Source: an uncultured Verrucomicrobiota bacterium (GTDB taxonomy: Bacteria; Verrucomicrobiota; Verrucomicrobiia; Limisphaerales; UBA9464). Taken from it: DNA of 64,000 nucleotides. The stretch covers positions 1 through 64,000 of the forward strand of contig CAJAHH010000031.1 in the NCBI GenBank assembly GCA_903939515.1, read 5' to 3'. Positions 9,269 to 16,889 of this stretch are shown here, piece by piece. Numbering within the stretch: the first letter of the stretch is position 1; every line of letters begins with the position of its first letter. The notes below the pieces were generated by a model. The model searched no databases and was not told where the DNA came from. It saw nothing but the letters and a program-made list of their open reading frames with translations. The translations under genes were made by a program, and so were the position numbers.

Positions 9269-9311
9269 TCGAGCGGTGGCGGATCTGGTTGGCGGCTCGA
9301 GTGGCGGCCGG

Positions 9312-10523
9312 TCACTTTGAACCGGCGGGCAAAGCCACCTGACCGGGCCGGCTCAGGTAATAAAGGAGATCCCGGGTCTGCTGTTCGGTGAGGTTGGCGA
9401 TGAGGCCTTCGGGCATCATTGAGATGGCCGTGGCCTCGATTTTGCGAATCTCCGAGCGGGGCAGTGTAACCAGTTCGTTGGCCGTCTGCAGGGTGATCCC
9501 ACTCGCGTCCTGGGACTTGATCATGCCGGTGAGCACCCGCTCGTCCTTCGTCTCGATGGTCGAGGCCAGGTACTCGTTGGGGATCACTGCGTTGGGGTAG
9601 AGGATATTCTGGAGCAGGTAGTCGAGATCGGCGCGATTGGCCCCGGTGATGTCCGGACCAACAGCGCCACCACTGTCAAAGAGGTGGTGGCACTGGGCGC
9701 AAATTTGATTAAAGACCACGCGACCCCGGGGGCCGTCGCCGGGTTGAGATCCACCGGCCCCGTAGAGTCGTTTCACCCGTTCCACCTCGGCCTTCATGTC
9801 CGGGCTGGTTTCTTTCATCACCCCCCAGATCTGAGTCAGGTCGCTCGCCAAGGTGGGGTCTTTGAGTGAGCGCAATTGGCGAACGAGGTCTGCAGTCAAG
9901 GCGGCCTTCGGAACCGAGCCTCCACGGACGGCCTCCACCAGGGGGCGGGCGTAGGTGGATCGAGAGGCGAGCGTGTTCAGGGCGTCCCGCTGTTCGGTAG
10001 CAGTGAATTGTGAGAATCCGGCCAGGAGCACGGAGGGGGTCTTGGCATCGTCAAACCCGGCCAGGCCGCGCAGCGCGGTGGCCCGGATGCCGGGTTCGGT
10101 GGTGAGCTTTTGGAGGAGGGGCACCAGGGCTGCGTCTCGGGTTCGGAGCAGGGTCTCCAAGGCTGCGGCGCGGTCCGCGGAGGCGGCGTTGGAATCCGAG
10201 GCGATGGCGCGCAGAGAATTTAAGGCTCGGGCACTTCCGAAGACGGTCCCCAGATTTCGGGCCAATCGCTGGGTCTCCGCGTCGGGGGCTGCGGCCAGTA
10301 TGGACTCCAACTCGTTCCACCCGGTTGGAGCAGTCACTCCGTTACGTCCGCGTAGGGCGGCCTCCATGCCTCGCAGCACATCCAGTCGAAGGGTGATGTC
10401 GGGCGTGGTCGCCGCCAGGGCTGTCAGGCGGTCGAGGGGCCCCTCGGCCAAGAGCACGGAAGACAACAGGCTCAAGGCCAGCGTCCAGAGGCACCCGTTC
10501 CGAAACCATTGCGTGGATTTCAC
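9312..10523 (-). CDS. Secreted HEAT-like protein with Planctomycete-type heme-binding C-terminal domain
   Basis: This 403-residue protein has a Sec signal peptide (ending near SSVLLAEG). Residues about 30-260 hold alpha-helical HEAT-like repeats (TALRGLAGFDD and RAAALETLLRTRDAALVPLLQ). The C-terminal domain of about 130 residues is the c-heme module common in Planctomycetes and Verrucomicrobia: GRVVFNQICAQCHHLF (CxxCH), GPDITGANR, LLQNILYPNAVIPNEY and late MMPEGL, with a YYLSRP end. It is a likely periplasmic cytochrome-like electron carrier or an accessory to a dehydrogenase. The usual N-terminal PVC dehydrogenase propeller is absent here. Confidence 0.85.
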   Translation of the reverse strand: MKSTQWFRNGCLWTLALSLLSSVLLAEGPLDRLTALAATTPDITLRLDVLRGMEAALRGRNGVTAPTGWNELESILAAAPDAETQRLARNLGTVFGSARALNSLRAIASDSNAASADRAAALETLLRTRDAALVPLLQKLTTEPGIRATALRGLAGFDDAKTPSVLLAGFSQFTATEQRDALNTLASRSTYARPLVEAVRGGSVPKAALTADLVRQLRSLKDPTLASDLTQIWGVMKETSPDMKAEVERVKRLYGAGGSQPGDGPRGRVVFNQICAQCHHLFDSGGAVGPDITGANRADLDYLLQNILYPNAVIPNEYLASTIETKDERVLTGMIKSQDASGITLQTANELVTLPRSEIRKIEATAISMMPEGLIANLTEQQTRDLLYYLSRPGQVALPAGSK

Positions 10524-10672
10524 GCCGGTAAGGCTACGCAGGAGCCGGAGGGCAGCAAGCTGTCGTTGACCTCAAACATCGTTTGGGGCTTTGGCGGTTG
10601 GGTGTCTTTGATCTGCCGAGGGGGAAATACTCATTGCACCTACCAACTGTGCTGTGCCTAAGTTTCGCGCCT

Positions 10673-10694
10673 TTCCGGGGGAAAACCCCGGGAA
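10673..10694 (+). other. Strong hairpin in the acylphosphatase leader
   Basis: TTCCGGGG and CCCCGGGAA pair with one bulged base around a GAAAA loop, 30 bases upstream of the acylphosphatase start. No run of T follows, so it does not resemble an intrinsic terminator; a role in mRNA stability or translation is possible. The rest of the interval 10524-10723 shows nothing else that I recognise. Confidence 0.4.
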
Positions 10695-10723
10695 TGGTGG
10701 GTTTCACGACGTTGGGGATATTC

Positions 10724-11002
10724 ATGAAGCGCTGGCGCATGCAAGTCTTGTACTTAGGTCGGGTACAAGGCGTGGGTTTTCGCTATCAGACGAAACGGCA
10801 GGCGACGGGCTTCGAGGTATCAGGAACGGTGCGGAACTTGCTGGATGGACGTGTAGAATTGATCGCCGAGGGCGAGCGGTCCGAGTTGGAAGAATTTCGG
10901 AAGGCAATCCGTGAGTGCGGGTTGGGTCCGATGATTCGTAACGAGGACGTGACATGGACCGAGGCCACGGGCGGTTTCCGGGGTTTCGAGATCGTGCGGT
11001 AA
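10724..11002 (+). CDS. Acylphosphatase
   Basis: This 92-residue protein hydrolyses carboxyl-phosphate bonds. It shows the family signature GRVQGVGFRYQTKRQA, with the catalytic Arg of the phosphate cradle in the GVGFR loop, then GTVRNLLDGRVELIAEG with the catalytic Asn. The C-terminal GFRGFEIVR strand completes the alpha/beta sandwich. Length is the family norm. ATG 10724 is chosen because homology begins at MKRWRMQVLYLG; the longer frame from 10583 crosses the leader hairpin. The metallophosphoesterase gene starts 6 bp after its stop, so the two are probably co-transcribed. Confidence 0.94.
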   Translation: MKRWRMQVLYLGRVQGVGFRYQTKRQATGFEVSGTVRNLLDGRVELIAEGERSELEEFRKAIRECGLGPMIRNEDVTWTEATGGFRGFEIVR

Positions 11003-11008
11003 ACGAGA

Positions 11009-11731
11009 ATGAGGTACGCCATTATAGCTGACATCCATGGGAACCTAGAAGGTTTCCAGCGGGTGCTTGCCGACATCCAGGAACAGAAGTGTACCCATGT
11101 CGTGTGTCTGGGCGATGTCGTCGGATATGGCGCCAACCCGAAGGAGTGTCTCGACATCGTACGCGGGATGAACATCCCCACGGTCAAGGGCAACCATGAC
11201 GAATACATCGGCCTCGATGAAGACCCTGAGGGGTTCAATGACGCCGCGGCCGAGGCGGTGGCTTGGAGCCGTTCCCAATTGACGGCGGACGACCGCAAGT
11301 GGTTGAGGGAACTCAAGTATTTCCGTTTGGTGGCCAATTTTTCCATCGTCCATGCGACCTTGGATGGCCCCCAGCGATGGGGTTACGTGTTCGAGAAGCT
11401 GGAGGCGGCCGCGAGCTTCACCTACCAGAACACCCAGTTGTGCTTCTTCGGTCACACTCACGTGCCGGTGGCCTTCATTCGTGATACCGGAGTGCGCGGT
11501 GGTCAGTACTCGAAACTGAAGATCGAACCCGGTCGCAAGTATTTCATTAACGTGGGCAGCGTCGGTCAGCCGCGTGACGGCGACCCTCGTGCGGCCTACG
11601 TGGTGTACGATTTCCCGACTCAGACCGTGGAGCTGCGTCGCCTCGAATACGACATTCCAACGACCCAGAAGAAGATTTTGGACGCGGGACTCCCGCCTCG
11701 ATTGGCTCACCGCTTGGCAACCGGCCGCTGA
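11009..11731 (+). CDS. Calcineurin-like metallophosphoesterase (YfcE/MJ0936-type)
   Basis: This 240-residue cytosolic phosphoesterase has all the dinuclear metal motifs: IIADIHGN (residues 4-11), CLGDVVGYG, VKGNHDEY and FFGHTHVP (about 150). Between blocks 3 and 4 a helical segment holds a further His (IVHATL). The family includes low-specificity phosphodiesterases; the substrate is not predictable. It follows the acylphosphatase by 6 bp and is probably in one transcript with it. Confidence 0.92.
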   Translation: MRYAIIADIHGNLEGFQRVLADIQEQKCTHVVCLGDVVGYGANPKECLDIVRGMNIPTVKGNHDEYIGLDEDPEGFNDAAAEAVAWSRSQLTADDRKWLRELKYFRLVANFSIVHATLDGPQRWGYVFEKLEAAASFTYQNTQLCFFGHTHVPVAFIRDTGVRGGQYSKLKIEPGRKYFINVGSVGQPRDGDPRAAYVVYDFPTQTVELRRLEYDIPTTQKKILDAGLPPRLAHRLATGR

Positions 11732-11790
11732 GTTTTTTTGGGCAGGTTTTGCGGGTGAGCTGTTCGATTAAAGCAGTTTGCATTCAGGTT

Positions 11791-11845
11791 CGCAAAGGGG
11801 TCGCGAAGGGGTCGCAAAGGGGTCACTAACGGCTCGCAAAAGGCT
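11791..11845. repeat. Five 11-bp direct repeats upstream of the GT9 gene
   Basis: The motif CGCAAAGGGGT occurs at 11791-11801 and 11813-11823, with close variants at 11802-11812 (CGCGAAGGGGT), 11824-11834 and 11835-11845. The period is exactly 11 bases, about one helical turn. The block ends just before the start region of the glycosyltransferase gene. It could be an operator array or simple slippage-derived repeats. Confidence 0.6.
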
Positions 11846-11878
11846 CCGGTGGTTTATGGTCTGGGTTCCTGTGGTCGC

Positions 11879-12913
11879 GTGAAGATCCTCATCCTCAAGC
11901 CAAGTTCCCTGGGAGACATCATCCACGCACTTCCCGTGCTGCGGCTCCTGCGGCTTGAGTTTCCGGAGGCCCAGATAGATTGGTGGATTCTCCGTGGGCT
12001 GATGCCTCTTCTCGAGGGCGATCCCGATTTGCGTCGTCTCGTTCCCTTCGACCGGAAAGATTGGGCCAAGCCGCGTCATTGGCCCTCGGTGTTTCGCCTG
12101 GTGCGCCAGCTCCGATCGGAGCGCTACGACTGGATCCTGGACCTCCAAGGCCTGGCCCGCTCAGCGTTGTTTGGCCGGGCGTGTGCCAGTGCTGGTGCTC
12201 GGTATGTCGGGGTGCGGGACTGGCGAGAATTAGCCCCGTTATTCCAGGGCGAATCAGTGCCTCGGCCTTCGCCACAAGCCCATGCTGTGGATTGGCAGCG
12301 GGCCTTGTTGACACATCTGGGAGTGCCTCTGCGCACCGGTTGGGAATGGATTCCTCGTCGGCAGGCGGCGGCGGAGCGCTTGAGGCAGGAGTTTGCCGAG
12401 TTAAACCAGGGTCGCTGGATCGGTCTTCAACCGGGGGCGCGCTGGGACAACAAGCGGTGGCCGGTGGCTCGGTTTGTGGAACTCATGGGTCTTTTGTCGC
12501 GATCCCACCCGGGGCATCGGATCGCTATTTTTGGAGGGCCTGACGACTTAGCCCTGGGTCGGGCTCTGGCGTCGGCCGATCCGGGGCGCTGTTTGGATTT
12601 GACGGGTCGCCTGACCTTACCAGGCATGATCGAGGCCTTGCGCTGTGTGGACCTTTTGGTGACCAACGACACGGGCCCGATGCATGTGGCCGCGGCCTTG
12701 GGCAAGCCGGTGGTGGCGGTGTTCGGTCCGACGGATCCTTCCAGGACCGGTCCCTATGGCCAGGTGGAGTTCGTCCTTCGGGCTCCGCAACCGCCGGCGT
12801 GTGCCCCCTGTTTAAAGCCCGTTTGCCGTTACTCGGAACCGCTGGCTTGCCTGAATCGGATCACAGCCGCCCAGGTGGCTGTGGCCGTGGCCGGTCGTTT
12901 GGCTGCAGAGTGA
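11879..12913 (+). CDS. Glycosyltransferase family 9 (LPS heptosyltransferase-like)
   Basis: This 344-residue GT-B enzyme opens with KILILKPSSLGDIIHALPVL, the GT9 N-terminal signature. It carries the C-terminal donor-site block LVTNDTGPMHVAAALGKPVV followed by FGPTDPSRTGPYG. Family members add heptose to lipopolysaccharide core from ADP-heptose, so a Gram-negative-type outer membrane is implied. GTG 11879 gives a start right at the beta strand; ATG 11849 adds ten unlikely residues and is the alternative. The C-terminal region has Cys residues (CAPCLKPVCRY) seen in many GT9 proteins. Confidence 0.9.
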   Translation: MKILILKPSSLGDIIHALPVLRLLRLEFPEAQIDWWILRGLMPLLEGDPDLRRLVPFDRKDWAKPRHWPSVFRLVRQLRSERYDWILDLQGLARSALFGRACASAGARYVGVRDWRELAPLFQGESVPRPSPQAHAVDWQRALLTHLGVPLRTGWEWIPRRQAAAERLRQEFAELNQGRWIGLQPGARWDNKRWPVARFVELMGLLSRSHPGHRIAIFGGPDDLALGRALASADPGRCLDLTGRLTLPGMIEALRCVDLLVTNDTGPMHVAAALGKPVVAVFGPTDPSRTGPYGQVEFVLRAPQPPACAPCLKPVCRYSEPLACLNRITAAQVAVAVAGRLAAE

Positions 12914-12964
12914 GGGATTTCCAGAACGGTCTTCGACTTAGGTTTCAGGGCCGTTGCTGAGGGA

Positions 12965-14167
12965 TTACTCCGTCAAGGCGGCGTCCCAGTCTTTCCACAC
13001 GGGTTCGTAGCCTAGGCGGCGGATCACGTCGGCCACATCGGAGGGCGAGCGGTCGTCGGCAATGTCGAACTGGCCGGTGGCGTTGGTGGCGCGTCCCTGG
13101 GTGGCTTTCCATTCGGGCGAATCGGGCGCCAGTGCTTCGATGCGTCCGCGTACTGTGTGGTGGATGGCGTCCTTGCCGGCTCCTGTATAGCCGCCGGGTT
13201 CGGTGTGGCTGCCAGCGCTGGCGTGGGTGATGCCCAAGGGCAGGAGGCCGTCGCGCAACGGGGCAGGTTCGCGGGTGGAGAGCACCAGGCCGACGTCGGG
13301 CAAAAACAGCCGCAGCGCGGTGATCACCTGGACGAGGTCGCGATCTTTAAATCCGGTGAGGGGCTGGAATTCACCGGCGCAGGGGCGAATCCGCGGGAGC
13401 GAGACAGTGACTTGTGCTTTCCAGCAGTGCTTGAGCAGCCAGGCGGCGTGGGCGGCCACGGAGATGGCTTCTTGGCGCCAGTCGGCCAGACCGTACAAGG
13501 CTCCGATGCCGAGGCGGCGGAATCCGGCCAAATAAGCCCGCTCGGGTGTGGCTAGTCGCCAGTCGAAATCGCGTTTGGGACCGAGTGTGTGCATTTGAGC
13601 GTACACGTTCCGGTCATAGGTCTCTTGGTACACGACCAATCCTTCGGCGCCGGCCTGAACCAGCGGATAGTAGTCGGCGGTCTCCATCGGCCCGACCTCC
13701 AGCGACAGAGAAGGGATAAAGGAGTGGAGGGTTCGAATACATCCGGCCATGTAACCGTTGGAGACGAACTTGGGGTGCTCTCCGGCCACTAGTAGGATAT
13801 TGCGAAAGCCGTGGCCGGCCAAAGCCAGGGCTTCTCGTTTCACTTCTTGTTCGGCGAGGGTGACCCGGAGGATAGGGTTATCGCGGGAAAAGCCGCAGTA
13901 AGCGCAGTTGTTAATGCACTCGTTGCTGAGGTACAGCGGTGCGAAGAGTCGGATGGTCTTTCCGAACCGTTGGCGGGTGAGGGCTTGGGACCGTCGGCAC
14001 AGTTCCTCCAATCGAGTGGCGGCCTCCGGTGAGAGCAGGGTGGCAAAATCACTGACCGACGACGGGCCGCGCCGGAGTACCGAGTCTACTTGCTCGGTAT
14101 TCGACGACCGGGCCTGACTCATCAAACCCTCTAAAGGCAAGGCATCGAAGGCCTCGACGAAACTCAT
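12965..14167 (-). CDS. thiH: 2-iminoacetate synthase ThiH
   Basis: This 400-residue radical SAM enzyme cleaves tyrosine to dehydroglycine (2-iminoacetate) for the thiazole half of thiamine. The cluster motif is CINNCAYCGF (CxxxCxxC). Family segments RLFAPLYLSNE, LLVAGEHPKFV, VYQETYDRNVY and SLPRIRPCAG are all present. ATG 14167 (MSFVEAFDALPLEG) fits the family length of about 380-400. The frame is open a further 113 codons upstream, but only because two palindromic repeats there lack stops. No other thiamine gene is in the window, so thiH stands apart from thiG/thiS here. Confidence 0.93.
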   Translation of the reverse strand: MSFVEAFDALPLEGLMSQARSSNTEQVDSVLRRGPSSVSDFATLLSPEAATRLEELCRRSQALTRQRFGKTIRLFAPLYLSNECINNCAYCGFSRDNPILRVTLAEQEVKREALALAGHGFRNILLVAGEHPKFVSNGYMAGCIRTLHSFIPSLSLEVGPMETADYYPLVQAGAEGLVVYQETYDRNVYAQMHTLGPKRDFDWRLATPERAYLAGFRRLGIGALYGLADWRQEAISVAAHAAWLLKHCWKAQVTVSLPRIRPCAGEFQPLTGFKDRDLVQVITALRLFLPDVGLVLSTREPAPLRDGLLPLGITHASAGSHTEPGGYTGAGKDAIHHTVRGRIEALAPDSPEWKATQGRATNATGQFDIADDRSPSDVADVIRRLGYEPVWKDWDAALTE

Positions 14168-14207
14168 GTCGGGCGACCATAGCTGTGGAGTCTCCGCAGG
14201 CAAGCGG

Positions 14208-14334
14208 GCGCTCCGCGGGACCGGGCCTTCGCTCGCAGGGAACGTTGGGACAGGTGGGGCTTTCGCGCTGTCGCGCGGGGGGGGATTTAGGGTGTCGACG
14301 TTCCTACGCTCGCTCCGACCCGGTCCCGCTCCGC
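14208..14334 (+). repeat. Palindromic element, copy 1
   Basis: This element of about 127 bp opens GCTCCGCGGGACCGGGCC and closes near GACCCGGTCCCGCTCCGC, so its ends are inverted. Inner blocks CTCGCAGGGAACGT and ACGTTCCTACGCTCGCTC also pair. A central small hairpin (CGCGCTGTCGCGCG) follows GAGCTTT/GGGCTTT. It sits 40 bp upstream of the thiH start and is tandem with copy 2 at a 144-bp period. The rest of 14168-14593 holds no gene that I can support. Confidence 0.9.
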
Positions 14335-14351
14335 TTGACGTATTTGGTGGG

Positions 14352-14475
14352 GCGCTCCGCGGGACCGGGCCTGCGCTCGCAGGGAACGTTGGGACAGGAG
14401 GAGCTTTCGCGCTGTCGCGCGGGGGGGGATTTAGGGTGTCGACGTTCCTACGCTCGCTCCGGCCCGGTCCCGCGG
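14352..14475 (+). repeat. Palindromic element, copy 2
   Basis: It is nearly identical to copy 1, with the same order of arms, GGAACGT / ACGTTCC inner pair and central CGCGCTGTCGCGCG hairpin. The outer arms CGGGACCGGGCC and GGCCCGGTCCCG are perfect reverse complements. Confidence 0.92.
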
Positions 14476-14593
14476 CTGCCTTGGGGTGCATCACGGTGGA
14501 TGCCATGCTTTGTCCTAACGCGCCTGCCTTGGGCTAATATTGGGTCCGGATTCCTTGAGGTCTCCTGGTCGGAGGGGAGGATTTAGAAAAGCG

Positions 14594-15547
14594 TCATTGG
14601 GACTCCAGTTGGCGGACTAGGGTCTCGCGGGCGGGGAGGATGCCTTTGTAGGCGGCGATGGCTTCAGGCATCGAGCGGAGTTGGGTTGCTAGTTGATCGC
14701 GGGCGCCGGGGGCCTGGAGCACGCGCTCGAGCGGGTGCACGGTGAGGTGGATGGCGAAGAGGAGGCCGCCGCTGTTCGGTAGGGCCCGGAAGGCTTGGTG
14801 CTCGAGCCGTAGCCAGGTGGTGTCGAGGGTGGCGTCTGCTGTCAGTCGGGGGAGGTTGCGATCGGGGTGGGCATTGCGTTCGCCGTGGGCGGCGAGGCCC
14901 CAATTGTCGCGTTCGAAGGTTTGTCCGGGCTGCAGCCGATCGAGAAAGGTTCGGATCCGTGCTCCCAGCGTAGCGTTCAAGGTGGGCACATCGGCGTGAA
15001 TGGCATCGACGGTTTTGCCGAGCTTCTCGCGGAGGTCCCAGGCCGATGGAAAGCAGACTGCTCCGGCGACCAGTCTGAATTGGCCAGACGTATCCCGCCG
15101 CAAGAGTAGTAGGTCGGGCTCCCAATTGAGGGACAGGCTCTTGAGCAGTCCGTCGGGTCGCGGGTCTGGGTGGTGGGAGTTTTCTTTGGGAAAGGGCGCG
15201 TTGGGGAAGAGGGCCAATGCTTCGAGCAGGCTGGGGGTAGCTTCGTCGGTCCAGTCCAAGTGACGTTGGGGCTCCTGGGACAACCAGTGATGGCGATCGC
15301 GCAGGGTTTCTTGGCGCGGGTCGTCCCAACCAAACCACTCTTGACGGGGCCGCTGCATGCCGAAGCCAAAGGCAAAGTCGCCGCCAGAAAACAACCGTTC
15401 AGCCAATGTCTCGGGGAGGACCGGTTCCATGCTGCGTAGGGTGCCTCGGCAGGGCTCGGTCGCCAATGTCCGGATCGATGGTTCGTTCTTCTGGGCACCG
15501 ACGGCTTTCTCGCTTAGGGAGTCGGTTATGAGGCGGAGCCGATCCAT
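14594..15547 (-). CDS. DUF3445 protein (heme-dependent oxidative N-demethylase-like)
   Basis: This is a 317-residue protein if the first ATG is used. It matches the DUF3445/HDOD family: FGFGMQRPRQEWFGWDD near the start, LLLLRRD then VAGAVCFPSAWDLREKLGK in the middle, IHADVP, FERDNWGLAAHGERN, and a C-terminal LRLEHQAFRALPNSGGLLFAI block with IHLTVHPL. Family members bind heme b through a PAS-like fold and oxidatively demethylate amines. An internal ATG at 15430 (MEPVLPETLAERLFSGGDFA) is also plausible and would shorten it by 39 residues. The gene is divergent from the acyltransferase gene, whose frame reaches its 5' end. Confidence 0.8.
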   Translation of the reverse strand: MDRLRLITDSLSEKAVGAQKNEPSIRTLATEPCRGTLRSMEPVLPETLAERLFSGGDFAFGFGMQRPRQEWFGWDDPRQETLRDRHHWLSQEPQRHLDWTDEATPSLLEALALFPNAPFPKENSHHPDPRPDGLLKSLSLNWEPDLLLLRRDTSGQFRLVAGAVCFPSAWDLREKLGKTVDAIHADVPTLNATLGARIRTFLDRLQPGQTFERDNWGLAAHGERNAHPDRNLPRLTADATLDTTWLRLEHQAFRALPNSGGLLFAIHLTVHPLERVLQAPGARDQLATQLRSMPEAIAAYKGILPARETLVRQLESQ

Positions 15548-15630
15548 TGAAGGTCAATGATTCGCGGATCACCGCCCAGAACTCCGCCAACGGGATTGCG
15601 CTGATCCTAGAACCTTGTCACAACGCAGGG

Positions 15631-16845
15631 ATGCCTCCTTCACCCGGTTCTGGGAAATCCCCAGCGATGCCGCAGCGATTGTCGTCGATGGATGCTTACC
15701 GCGGGTTCGTGATGCTGTTGATGGCCGGCGAAATGGTTCGCTTCGGAGCCGTGGCCGCTAACATGCCCGCCGACAGTGTGTGGCATTTTTTCGCGCACCA
15801 TCAGGATCATGTGGATTGGCAGGGGTGCACGCTCCACGACCTGATCCAACCGTCCTTTTCTTTCCTGGTGGGTCTGGCCTTGCCGTGGTCCATCGCTTCG
15901 CGTCAGCAGTCGGATCAAGGCTTCCTGCGGATGTTCTTCCACACGGTGTGGCGGGCTCTGGCCTTGTCGGCGCTGGGTATCGCGCTGCGGTCGACGCATG
16001 CGTCGCAAACGAATTTCACCTTCGAGGACACGCTCACCCAAATTGGTTTGGGCTATACCTTCTTGTGGCTTCTGGCCTGGCGGAGTGTGCGGACGCAAGT
16101 AGTTGGACTGGTGGCCATTCTTCTGGGGTATTGGGCCTGGTTTGCTTTGGCTCCGCTGCCCGGTCCGGACTTCGATCCCTCGAGCGTCGGTGTCTCGGCC
16201 GATTGGATGAAGCAGCACGGCCTGAGCGGTTTTGCAGCCCACTGGAACAAGAACGCCAATCCGGCTCACCACTTTGAGGTGTGGTTCCTCAATTTGTTCC
16301 CGCGCGCTAAGACGTTCCTCTTCAATGGCGGTGGCTATTTGACGCTCAGTTTTATTCCCACGCTGGGCACGATGATTTGCGGTTTGCTGGTGGGTGGCTG
16401 GTTGCGCCGAGAGGACGTTCCGATTGGCCGGCGGTTATTCCGGATTGCCCTGGTCGGAGTGTGTGGATTGGCAGCCGGTTGGTTTCTCGATCGGGCCGGA
16501 ATCGCTCCGGTGGTCAAACGCATTTGGACGCCGTCCTGGGTGCTTTTTAGCGGCGGGTGGTGCTGCCTGCTCATCACGGGCTTTTATTGGGTGGCCGATC
16601 GCCTGAAACAGTCTTGGCTGACCTTCCCGCTTCAGGTAGTAGGTATGAACTCCATCTTCATGTACGTCACCAGCCACCTCTGGGATGGCTTCTTCCGTGA
16701 CAACGTGCGGACCCATCTGGGCAAGACGTTCTGGCCGGATCACTTTGGGGTGTATGCGCCGGCGGTGGAAGGGGCGGCGGTGCTCTCGATTTTCTGGGCG
16801 ATGTGCTGGTGGTTGTGGAAGAAGCGTCTCTTTATCCGCATTTGA
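15631..16845 (+). CDS. Membrane acyltransferase of the HGSNAT/DUF5009 type
   Basis: This is a polytopic membrane protein of 404 residues with about ten hydrophobic helices. It opens with RLSSMDAYRGFVMLLMAGE, the DxxRGxxxxxM pattern of heparan-alpha-glucosaminide N-acetyltransferase-like proteins (COG4299/DUF5009). The conserved His segment DHVDWQGCTLHDLIQPSFSF follows at about residues 50-70. These enzymes are thought to move an acetyl group across the membrane onto a sugar amine. ATG 15631 is chosen because CGCAGGG lies just before it; ATG 15667 is the alternative. The substrate here is unknown. Confidence 0.82.
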   Translation: MPPSPGSGKSPAMPQRLSSMDAYRGFVMLLMAGEMVRFGAVAANMPADSVWHFFAHHQDHVDWQGCTLHDLIQPSFSFLVGLALPWSIASRQQSDQGFLRMFFHTVWRALALSALGIALRSTHASQTNFTFEDTLTQIGLGYTFLWLLAWRSVRTQVVGLVAILLGYWAWFALAPLPGPDFDPSSVGVSADWMKQHGLSGFAAHWNKNANPAHHFEVWFLNLFPRAKTFLFNGGGYLTLSFIPTLGTMICGLLVGGWLRREDVPIGRRLFRIALVGVCGLAAGWFLDRAGIAPVVKRIWTPSWVLFSGGWCCLLITGFYWVADRLKQSWLTFPLQVVGMNSIFMYVTSHLWDGFFRDNVRTHLGKTFWPDHFGVYAPAVEGAAVLSIFWAMCWWLWKKRLFIRI

Positions 16846-16889
16846 CGGGTCAGTGGTTGGGCGATGGGTGTGGGTGAGTAGACAACAGG

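Noticed and set aside
11732-11745. Intrinsic terminator at the T7 run after the metallophosphoesterase
   Set aside because: The run of T is present, but no convincing GC stem precedes it.
12965-14506. Full 513-codon frame of thiH as the gene
   Set aside because: The first 113 codons are palindromic repeat DNA; homology to ThiH begins after MSFVEAF.
14168-14593. TPP riboswitch upstream of thiH
   Set aside because: I looked for the CTGAGA-type core on the minus strand and found none; the region is repeat DNA.
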